Shown in pieces: positions 28,771 to 38,307 of a DNA stretch of 57,537 nt. The stretch comes from Perkinsus marinus ATCC 50983 (lineage: Eukaryota; Perkinsozoa; Perkinsida; Perkinsidae). The stretch covers positions 9,708-67,244 of the forward strand of contig NW_003215247.1 in the NCBI RefSeq assembly GCF_000006405.1. The letters run 5' to 3'. Numbering within the stretch: position 1 is the first letter of the stretch; every line of letters begins with the position of its first letter. The notes beneath the pieces are model-generated. The model had not been told where the DNA came from and ran no database searches. It was given only the letters and a program-made list of their open reading frames with translations. Position numbers and translations under genes: made by a program.

Positions 28771-30140
28771 CTGCGAAAGCAAAATGTCCTGCTATCTATG
28801 GTAGCCAAGGGTATATGGGATGTGATTCACATCATGCGAAGAACGGTTTCTCGGATGTTAGCTAGATAAGCAGCAAAGAGCGTCAAACGGGGCAGCTTCT
28901 CGATTCATGATGCTCATGCTGGCCTTGTCGTCGCATTACGTTTACTATCATTGTCACTTTATGGATTACGGGAATTCTGTCCGATGGTTGGATTTGATAT
29001 TGAGTCAGTAACTGTGAAGACACTCGTATGGTCTCGCGTGGAGCGAGTCGCGTCCCATGCGCACGTCTTTCCAGGATACCACGTCGCCGTCTCTTCTTAG
29101 TTGCTTCTGCTCGTTGATTCCATTCATCTCATGTGGATGCTCAACTCTGACGACATTGTCACGGCTCAATAAGTAAAATCAATCTTTGTACATCGAAATG
29201 GACGAAATAGGGATCTGGAAGTACAACCTTTGAAATCCATCGAATAGATCGAAGATGCCATCTTCAAGATGGGCTTATGATTGAGTCAAACACTTCCCGT
29301 GGCTTATCCGTCAAACAATTTGACGGATTAGCCATGGGAAGTGTCTAATAGGACACTTCATAGCGATCCTTAGAAGTGACCGGAGCTCAATTACGTTGGT
29401 ATCATACAAGAGATGACAAGACAATACAGCGAGACGCCAAAGGACGCGTTTAGTTCTCTACCTTTATTTTGCTGGAGGAGAAGGGAAGCGATTTAAGAGA
29501 GATGAAGAACGCACTATAGTGAGTCAAGATTGAGTTGAGGAGCGTAATGTCGGTCATCCGTCATCAAATTTCCCACTAGGTATTAACAGAATGATATCAA
29601 TCCTTGAAACTGGATGTTTCAATGAAACAGTTTCATGACGTTTGACGTCCGACGTTAATATCTCGAAGAGCAGCTCAGAATTTGCAGATGACGGTCTCTG
29701 ATGATAGCGATGAGATTATCTCGTTAGTAGCACGCAGTGTGCGTTAGTGCGTGACGCAGACCAAAACTGGACGTGCCACAGTTTCCCCAGCGGCTGGGGG
29801 ACTCACTTGGGGGTCCAACCTACACGTTCCCTTTGGCTTCGCTCATCTGCCTTCTTACTAACGACGTGTATGTCCCAAGTCTAATTCGGAGGACTTTGGC
29901 ATCCGGGACTCGGAGGCATCCGGAGTCCGGATGCTATCGAAAATGTGCGCGGAACCATGCGAGTGAAAAATTAGTACGTACCAGTTTTCTTCCTGAAGAA
30001 AGATTTGTGCCGCATGGAAAAAAATGTACCGCGCGCGAGAAAAAAATCCGAGGTATCGCGCGAAGAGCGGACGGCTCCAACGCATGCGTCTGGAAACACG
30101 ATGAATTTGGATCAGGTATCAAAGTCAACAAGTGATCTGG
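28771..30140. other. intergenic, no gene recognised
   Basis: No supported exon. The frame at 29773-30135 (+) overlaps antisense frames and has no signature. The stretch contains the hairpin at 29290-29344 and grades into a GATTC/TGAGT-rich array on its right. Confidence 0.4.
29290..29344. repeat. near-perfect 26-bp hairpin
   Basis: Arms 29290-29315 and 29319-29344 are complementary at 24 of 26 positions around a 3-nt loop (CAA). The stem starts ACACTTCCC and its inner part is ATCCGTCAAA. The flanks have no tRNA or terminator signature, so it is probably a small foldback relic. Confidence 0.65.
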
Positions 30141-30600
30141 GGCGGTATGCGGATACTGATTCGAAAATCACAGGCACTGACTCAACTCACTATCTGATTT
30201 CCGATTTTGATTCAACTCACACCATGATTCACAAGTGTTGATTCAGGTTCCGTATTCATGAGTAAGATTCATGATTCGTGAGTATGATTCGCGAGTACGA
30301 TTCCTGGTTTCTGACTTTTCTCAAGCGTTGATTTTGATTCTTGACTCAGAATCATGATTCCTGATTCAGAATCATACTCAGCCACTGATTCTGATTGTGA
30401 ATCAATGAGTCAGAGTATTTACTCAACCCAGTGAGTAAGAATCATGATTCTAGATTTTTTCAACGTGATTGTGATTCAAAACTCATACTCGTGAGTATTT
30501 TACTCAAGTCGAGAACGACACAGATTCAGAATCAGATTTTTACTCAGCATGTGATTCCGAATCATACTCACGCCGTGAGTATCTCCATTTTCCACGTTAT
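30141..30600. repeat. degenerate array of GATTC / TGAGT words
   Basis: About 450 bp is densely packed with GATTC, GAATC, TGAGTCA-like and ACTCA words on both strands (for example TGATTCAGAATCATACTCA and AATGAGTCAGAG). There is no fixed period and no open frame. It looks like a degenerate satellite or a field of short palindromic sites. Confidence 0.55.
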
Positions 30601-30725
30601 TTTGCCGTGATTCGTATCGGGGGTCCGGACCACTGACAGGAACACAAGGCCCACAAAATCATCGGAAAGATGAGGGTAACTACGACCCGAACTACTCTAC
30701 ATAATGATCATTCCCTTCGATCCCC

Positions 30726-31410
30726 TCAGGCGAAATATTCGGCAACATGAGCGTCCCTCCACTCTATGCCCGCCATAGCTTCAGCACCCGGTTCGACGGC
30801 CTCTTCGTCGATCTCGCACTCTCCCTCATTATCATCTTCCATCTGATCGAGGTCTCCCCTGAGACTCTGGTAATTATGCAAGCAAAAGCACGCTAGAACC
30901 GCCCGTGCACTTTTCACCGGGGGGCGAAGACTAAGATTGCCGTCGCATATCGCCCACGACCTCTTCAGTCTCCTGCACATTGAGTGATATATGCCTCTTA
31001 GAGTCGATATAGTCCGTCCTGTTATCCAATGGCACAACGTCCCTTAAAATCACATGTGTTCCGCCAATTAAACCAATACAACGAGGCAGTCGTGGATCAA
31101 CGTCTGCGTCACCACTTAGGATGCGGTTGTCGTCAGGGAACTCTATGAATCTGTTACAATCATCCACGATAGCTTTGAAAGCAGCCTCGAGGTCCTCACC
31201 AAGCCCAGTGGAACGAGTGTTCCCGTCTATAAGGTCCTGTATTGAAAGTAACCATTCTTCAGTGCACATCGCTTCTTCCGTCGCAGGCGGCCCTCCTCCC
31301 GTCTTCACAGGGTAAAATCTTTGCCGACGGACAATTGATACACGACCAACAACTGAGTATAAGTGAATCAGAAGTTTTACAGACAAAACCCAAGCATCAC
31401 CTTTCGTCAT
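30726..31410 (-). pseudogene. decayed PIF/Harbinger transposase (DDE_Tnp_4)
   Basis: The frame ending at 30931 contains GLIGGTHVILRDV followed by DYIDSKRHISLNVQ, matching the Harbinger nuclease block G-x-I-D-G-T-H ... Y-x-x-(R/K)K-x-x-x-S-x-N-V-Q. The catalytic Asp of IDGTH is Gly here. The overlapping frame 30726-31037 then reads RRLKRSWAICDG and ARAVLACFCLHNYQ, the family's later FGRLK-RW and A-x-x-LHN blocks, and an acidic end. The middle (roughly 60 residues, with the second catalytic Asp) is missing at a frame change near 30975. No intact terminal inverted repeats were found. The element is therefore inactive. Confidence 0.68.
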
Positions 31411-32472
31411 CTGCTCCTTGATAACCTTCAGTTGCTTGACAGAAAGCGATGTCCCGAATCTTAGCGCCGCCCCCTCATGTTCATCGTCCCCACAATGCCC
31501 TCGACTTTTTCCTAAGTACTGTTGATGGTCATCGCTCTCGGGTTCGCGCTCTTCTCTCTACTCTTGGGTCTCACCGCCGCCAGTCTGGTACTGTGCATCT
31601 CTATTTGGGCCCTTCACGCACATCGTCAAGGAACCATCTCCCTCCAATACTTCCTTTGTAGGTCAAATCTATAGCGAAGCACTGGAAAGCATACTAACAT
31701 AATCAGTTGAATTCGCGATGAACGAGATTTACTAGCACAGTAAAAGACGGCGGAGGTATAGCTCACCAAGGAGAGTGTCAGATAAGTGGAGGAGAAGGAA
31801 CGCAGGGGTATATGCAGCCCTCTTTGAGCGAGCACCTAACCAGGCCCATTGCTATCTGCAGGACTTGTACTAAACCCTGAAGCATCGCCTGTTCGCGAGA
31901 AAGTGAAATCGCACACTATAAGCCATTGATGACACTACCGAGTCTGAGGGAGGGGGGCTGTATCTTCCAATGAACAGGTCCGACCTTAGAGTGTTGACAT
32001 TCCCGTTACGGAAAAAGGAGAAAGCACGGGCGGGTTTAGTCAAAAGGGGCGGGTCAAGAAACGCCGATGGGCGAAAGAAGAAAACTTCGGAGGCCGGATG
32101 AAAAAACGGCAATGGGCGAAAAAAGAAATTTCGGAGGGCGGGTCAAGAAATGCCCATGGGCGGCATAAGAAAATTTGTGAGCGGAGCGAGAAATGTGGCG
32201 GGCGCGCAGCGGCAAGCGCCCGTTCCTGCACACTCCCTCAGTGTCACCGTGATTTCACGAAAGCTCTCAAGAAGCCTAGGGCGCGCGCGAAGATGAAGGG
32301 TCTGCGTCATGTTTTCACCAGTTCGATTTCCGCATCTCTTTTCGTCTTTTATTCAATGAGCCATGTAGTCGTGATTATATTGGCGAAGTCTCGTGCCCGA
32401 AGGTTGCTAATTTGCTACAACAGAGGTTTTCAATTGGCTCTAATCTGTACCCCAGTAGTATAATAATCAACA
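31411..32472. other. intergenic with a short tandem repeat
   Basis: No exon supported; frames at 31449-31661 (+) and 31626-31835 (-) lack signatures. The stretch 32049-32183 is a threefold tandem repeat, listed separately. The right end is the presumed 5' flank of the HAD-like gene. Confidence 0.4.
32049..32183. repeat. three imperfect ~45-bp tandem units
   Basis: Units begin near 32049, 32095 and 32138 and share the order GCGGGTCAAGAAA, then ATGGGCG, then AAGAAAA with TTCGGAGG or a variant. The antisense frame over the repeat gives repeated Phe/Phe/Arg-rich peptide, which is a by-product of the repeat rather than a gene. Confidence 0.6.
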
Positions 32473-33925
32473 ATGTCTGAAATTTCTAAGATGGCCTTCC
32501 CTCCGTCATCGTTATCACAATCTGTCGCCGAACCTGCCGCGCCCGAGCAGAGGGATAGCCTATATGCCAGCCGCATGGTTGCCTCCGACTGCCCCTCTAT
32601 TAATTTGTCTAAACAATCACAGGCTCGCAATCCTGCTACAACTCGAGCAGTAGGTTCTGATGGCAATCAGAATGAGCTTGATCGAAGGTCATCATGTCGT
32701 TCGTTGCCGGAGACGGCTGTGGTAATATCGTTGTGGGCTGGTTGTTGCCTCTTGGATTTGTCTACCTGTTTACGATAACTAATTCTTGTAGTGTCGTATC
32801 TTTTATCAGATATTCGACTGGGATGATACTCTTCTGCCATCTTCTTTTGTAACAAATCCAAGAGAACCATTTGCTGAAAAATTAGCAGCCGCGCGTCTTC
32901 TTCAAACACAAGTTCTGAAGTTATTGGTAAGATGGAAATGTCTTAGTTTTGCTCTCCTGTCGAGACTAACAGTGCTTCAATTTTCGTGATAACTGCTGTT
33001 CAGGGACGAGCCCTCTCGTTATCCCATCGTTATGTGTTTATTCTAACCAGCAGTGGGCCTGGCTGGGTACAGCAATCTTGTATGTTGTATTACCCGCAAG
33101 TGCTCCCTTTGCTATCTAAGGTCACTATTGTGCATGCTGACGAGTGAGTTATCGCACGGCGGAGCCTCACCTAGGTGGATTCCTCACGCTTTCAGGTTCT
33201 GTCGGGAGTTCGCCATGGTAAACCTGCAATTTCGTCAGTATTGCAATTCTGGGTATTGTCGATCACCGAAGCTCGCTTCAGTTTTAGCGATACTTCCCGC
33301 GTTGCAACCAGAGCCCCAAAGAGTGGTAATAAACTGGCAGTGAATGGGCATGTTTAGTAGGAGCATTATCCTAGGCCCCTGCCTTTCTCTCCGAGTGATT
33401 CGCCCGTATTGAATCGGGACGTGAATTTTGGGATGTTGATGATGATAGGTTTTGTTAAGGTGCTTATTGGTGATCAATATGCGGACGTGTCTATCGCTGA
33501 GGCTCTACGCCAACGTGGTGGGGATATCAGAACATGCCTATTCGCAGTGGAACCAACAGCAAGAGAGCTTGTAAGTGTACAGCTCACCTTGTTCGTGTTG
33601 GAATCACGTCTACGTGTAGGGGCGTGAGCTGGAGTGGCTGTTGGATGGAGACATGTTCGGTCGTTTATGTGTTGACAACGAGCTAAGGCAACGCAACTTC
33701 GCTTTGAAGCGGAGTAGTGGAACTAGCGAGCGTTCGACGGAAGACGGAGGCTCTGAACGGTCGTCCTCTTTCAGCAGTGAGACTGATCATCTTGGCGAGG
33801 GTAATATAGTACAGCTTTCGGTCTTGGGCGGCGCAATAGCAGGAATTGTTCCGAAGTGGAATAGTCCTCTTAGATCCCTCTATGGGGTGCGACGCGCTCA
33901 AGAGAGAGGCGGAGCACATCGATGA
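32473..33925 (+). CDS. HAD-like protein with D-W-D-D-T motif
   Basis: Exon 1 (32473-32721) is a Ser-rich, probably disordered N terminus. Exon 2 (32810-32926) starts IFDWDDTLLPSSF, where D-W-D-D-T fits HAD motif I (D-x-D-x-T). Exon 3 (33004-33143) has RYVFILTSSGPGWVQQS, fitting motif II (hydrophobics then T/S) with the GWV signature seen in protist relatives. Around 33445-33560 KVLIGDQYADVSIAEAL fits motif IV (GD followed by a further acid). The last exon (to 33925) is Ser/Glu-rich. A phosphatase-like fold is likely; substrate unknown. The exon(s) between 33143 and 33440 are unresolved. Introns of 88 and 77 nt were frame-checked. Confidence 0.65.
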
Positions 33926-35123
33926 GGAGAAATCAAGGAGATGTGTCAGTACTGGCGTCACTGAGGAGGTAGTAACATCTGGTCGTTGACGCAGAATAAG
34001 TGCAGAAATTGTTGGTTTGTGAGCTGAGCGCGCGAGTGAGTGATGATACGCTAGTCGCGCCTGACATGCAGCTGTTATTAGTATGATGCCATGGGTGATA
34101 TGATTAAGTAGGCATCGTGTAATTGGATGATAATCATATAGGTTCATCGTGGGGAGGATCTACCTTGAGAAGATTAGGTAGTACCAATGATAGAAATCTC
34201 TTCGCGGCGGTGACCATGAAGGAGATGTCGCTTTTGAATATCTATTGACCACTATCACATATCCAGACCATTTGCTCAAGGTCTATCATTGATGTCATTA
34301 TCTATCGTAAACTACTACTCTGAGAGATGATATTTGCTGAACTAGGATCACAGTACATTATGAGTGAAGTTGATGTTGTTCAGCACATCTATTCAGTAGT
34401 CGTCAATTCGGCTGCACACTAGTTATCATTGCAGCACTTTTTGGTATATATATTCCCGATGTTTATAAGTCTGCGTTGAGGTTGGGCTCGTCTAGAGGGC
34501 GCTCCCCATCGTTTTTGTGTCTATACTATTATTCTTCGGCACGGTGAACTCGATTCATCGTAGCATATGCATCTGGGGTATCAATTTAGCGTTAACCTTT
34601 TCCTGGTAGTCTTCTTGTAGCTTGATGGGGTAGTAGTTGAAATAGTCGGGCATTTGCGGGGCCTGGCAAAAGTTAACTCGCACTTCACAGCCAGCTTTTT
34701 TATAGTCATGATTGGTGACCATGATCCTAGGAGTGATCCCGCAAGGTTGCGGCACCTGTTGTTGAGTGCTCGCCGTCGTTCGTTCGCCTCTAGTATTACG
34801 AAGTATCGCTTGATGAGGTATCTCTCGGGCTCGCGGATGGTTGGATCTATGCCGAAGTCGGCACTCGGTACATTGATCAGTTCACTTTTTTTATCGGTCT
34901 TCTATATTCAGTGCTTGTTGTGTTGGTAGTTGTCGATTACGTGATGTTTAGTAGGTATGATCAACTACTAGTTGATCATACTTACTTTAGTAGGTATACT
35001 TACTTACTTATCATATCTACTAAACATCACGTAATCGCATCAAAATACTGTACTGAATACTCTAGGAGGGTAATGGTGTTAAAGAGAATAGTGAAGGGAT
35101 TATGTCTGTGTAGTTTGAATGTG
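33926..35123. other. intergenic, contains a long palindrome
   Basis: No exon is supported. Open frames at 33683-34147 (-), 34555-34755 (-) and 34654-34929 (+) have no signature. The right part holds the palindromic element at 34934-35037, just upstream of the MINDY start. Confidence 0.4.
34934..35037. repeat. 104-bp foldback element with nested palindrome
   Basis: The outer arms CGATTACGTGATGTTTAGTAG (34934-34954) and its exact complement (35017-35037) are 21 bp and perfect, extending to about 28 bp with one mismatch. Inside, 34957-34981 is a second palindrome, TATGATCAACTA then C then its complement. It ends about 90 bp before the MINDY start codon, so it could be a small foldback transposon or a structured promoter or 5' UTR segment. 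Confidence 0.7.
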
Positions 35124-37980
35124 ATGTCGGCAGAAAGTGGCGATGATGATCCAGAACTAGCAGAGGCCATTCGACTGTCTTTAATAGATTCCAAGGCGGA
35201 GCAAATCAATAGAGGTATTCGTTGACCTCAACATTTCTAGAGGCTCTATCTTCGTCCCTAGCGGCTACTCTGGTGTTCCGAGGTCGCTATGTTTTGTGCC
35301 TTGCAGTTCAGTGTGCTAAGATGCTGTTTCAACTAGGCTTGTGGTTTTCGTGGGTTCTGTCATGTGGGTAGTCTTCATTTTCAGATGCTCAAGATGTCGG
35401 CTTGCAACAGACGCTACGGCTGAGCATGTCTGATCAAGCTGGGTCCAGCGAGAATAGAGTAGTGATGTGTGCTATTGTAGTTTACTATAGTTACACTTTA
35501 GGCACCGTCAGAGGTTGAGGAGGTATTCCCAAGTGCTAATGAGTACGCGGAAGCTATGGCTCAGCTGTACCAGGCGGGCTTGACGCCAACGTACGACCTT
35601 TCTATGAGTGAGCGTTCCTAAACGTGTTGCTGATGGATATGGTGCTTTTTTTAGCGCTCGAGAAAGTTGGTGGAGGAGATGAACAGTCCTGGATAGAGAG
35701 CCCGGAGTGCAAACGGATGCGATCAAATAGCTTAGTTCTCGATTCGGAAGGTCCCCGGTTCGATCCCGGCGAGATGCATTTTTCTGAGATCTCAGCTGGC
35801 TTAGCTGATGAGGTGTCATGCAACACCGCTAGCGATGGCATAGTCCTTGTCCTCAGTTATGGGATGTGTTTTTCGGTCCTGGTCCTGTCCCAGGAGAGGG
35901 ATGTACAAAAGATGATGTTCAGCGGTGGATGCATCAGCCTCTCACAGCAGTACTACCATACGGCATAATGTGTGTTGAGGCTTGCTTGTAGTGGTGGGCA
36001 GTTGAGGAGGGCGATCATCGCGAGACACTGCCCTTCATAGTTCAGCAGGGTGGAGGCCCTTGTGGAGTCCTGGCAGCTCTGGAAGGGTTCCTCCTGCGTT
36101 ATCTCATGTATGCAACAGCAAGGGGGGGACACGCAGTTATACGGATGTTTCGCTGTAGATTTCCTGATCATGGAGAAGGGCCTGTAGAGAACTTCGAGTC
36201 GATTTCGGCAGAAGCACGCACAGGCGCTCTTATTGATTCCATGGCGACGATGATGTGAGTCTATCACGTGGCTATTCCACGCTGATAGTCGGCGACTCTG
36301 ATTGGGTGGCTCGTTGGTCAGGACACGCTGTAAGAGCCCAGAAGGCAGCGATGGTTATATATGCATACTTGTTGGATCGAATTCCATAGACGGGTCCGGA
36401 GGCCCCCCTACTATGTGGAGGAGAAGTATGGAGACAATTGAGGAATATCAGAAGCTGCTAATTCAGTATACGGAGCCCCTCTTGAGCTCACCGACGGCCG
36501 TTGTATCGTTCGTAATGCCTTCACGTGTAGTAGGAGGCATTGTACTCTCTGATGGAGCTCAGGTACTGTCCCTTATACTCACTAGAGGTGGGCCAGCCGT
36601 GTGCCGGTCTGACATGGATGATCCAAGTAGTATCCTTGACGGCGATTGGGTGTAGATGGTAATGTGATTGTTAGGTAGTGTCTTGGTGGGCATGTTTGGC
36701 CACTGCTCGCAGGAGTTGGTCAATCTCTGTCTGCTCGGCCGTTGTGTCTCAAATGTTTTTGATGGTGAAGAGTCTATGGGAGGTGGGATGATGCTCCGTG
36801 GGGTAAGGCTAGGAGGGCGCTATGGTGTTGATTTCTCAAGGGGACTCATCATAGGTTCCTGTTGAAGTGCCAGTTGTGGTAGGCTACATCACTGAGCTGG
36901 AGGCTCTCAGGTAGACGCCTCTTATAGGGTTGGGGTAGTGCGAGTTGGCGGAGTTTAGGTATGTCACGGTGGGCAGTCAGTATAAGAACCCCCTACTGCC
37001 CTTTTGGGTTATTGGCTCGCCCAATCATTACACTTTGCTTTACTCGCGAAATATCAACTGCGTGAAGCGGAATCCTGTCAGTGTAGTGAAGGATAAACTG
37101 AAGGACGCCTTTGATGCCAATTGTAAGTGCTGGTACTAGTACAGTTCCTCGGAGGTCTGGTGCTTCTCGGTGAATCTGTGATATCAGGACGTTATATATC
37201 TACTTAGTAGGTACTGATGAAGGCATCGCCACAGTAGAACAGATGGATAAAATGATCGCTATTGATCTGCCTGATGAGCTCGTATGTGAACTGGCTCGAG
37301 CAGTTGTGGTAGGTGTGCTGTAGATACCACAGGGCGTCTCTCGAGAGGAGATCTTAGCTATGGTGAAAAAAGAAGCTCTGGAGGGCTCCATTGTAAAAAC
37401 GCCTAAGTATGGTCACTTGTATTTCTTTCGGCCTTAGGTGCTGTATGATACCTTCCAGAGCATCTTCTGTAAGGCTCTATTCGGGGAGAGCAAGCTGGAG
37501 GAGTTGGAAACTAGCCTGAGCAGACCGTCGGCCTACTCCCTGTACGAGGAAGAGTTTATGATGCCCTATTGGAAGTAGCTCACCTACAGGTATCTCTACG
37601 ATGGTCAGAAGCCTGGTGGGCCAAGCTTGAGTGAAATCAAGGTGAGCTCAGTACGATTTGCAATATGAGCTTCCGTGCACGCGACCTACTCACAAGCGGT
37701 TGGAATTTGGAGTTGAAATGTCTGTTGTATAACTATTGTATAGCTCAGTACTAGTATACTCAATGTTGACATCGATTCTCATACGCACAGTAGTTCACGA
37801 GGGCTGTTCTTAACGCTGTGGAAGGTTGTCAATGTGGTTGAGCCTTGATGGTGCTGTCCACAGGTCGTCACCACAAGCATCGACGGGAATTATGCTGTAG
37901 CAGATAACAGCGAGTCGTTACAGAGGACAATACACACTCGCTGGCCCAACGCTATCGTTGAGGTACAGCGTTCATCGTAG
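35124..37980 (+). CDS. MINDY-3/4-family deubiquitinase with N-terminal UIMs
   Basis: This is a cysteine protease of the MINDY family, which trims K48-linked ubiquitin chains. Frame-checked exons are 35124-35214, 35385-35461, 35502-35607, 35655-35812, 35857-35969 and from 36002; later ones are approximate. The N terminus carries two ubiquitin-interacting-motif-like helices (DDPELAEAIRLSLIDS and GLQQTLRLSMSDQ). LWDVFFGPG opens the catalytic domain. The nucleophile is in QQGGGPCGVLAALEGFLL (Cys codon 36061-36063). SQELVNLCLLGRCVSNVFD and PFWVIGSPNHYTLLYS (His codon 37027-37029) are diagnostic of MINDY-3/4. The end IHTRWPNAIVEV fits the family C terminus. Introns are very short (47, 44 and 32 nt). 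One in-frame 45-nt stretch (35752-35796) may be an extra intron. Confidence 0.87.
35745..35778 (+). other. tRNA T-arm-like sequence inside the MINDY gene
   Basis: GGAAGGTCCCCGGTTCGATC followed by CCGGCGAGATG resembles the 3' part of a tRNA. It closely matches the reverse complement of about 17925-17955 in the large helical gene. The stretch GTCCCC...CTCAG from 35752 is 45 nt with GT-AG ends and no stop, so it can be either exon or intron. Confidence 0.4.
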
Positions 37981-38307
37981 TTCGCGGGGTGATTGTGCGC
38001 CTTCTCAGATTCGACCATCTGTGAAGGAAGAGTCAGTCTTCTTAGTTGTGAGTGTTTCTCTAGGAGCTTGTCGAGTTGTGGCTTCGTATTCTGTCTGCTG
38101 AATTCGCATAGTGCTCAGTGAACCCATTCCGAAATCCTTAGTTGATGGCTTCAGTACTTTCGCTGTAGAGATGAGTTTCACACTGAAATTGGCATCTTGA
38201 TAATTGTTTCCGAAATTCTATGAATAAATGACTACCCGTGGGTCTACTGTGGGATCTCATCCTATACGCCGAATATCCTCGCTGGCTGCATACGACGGAT
38301 GGATTAA

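Noticed and set aside
30141-30600. CRISPR-like array
   Set aside because: There are no regular repeats or spacers, and the surrounding DNA is eukaryotic.
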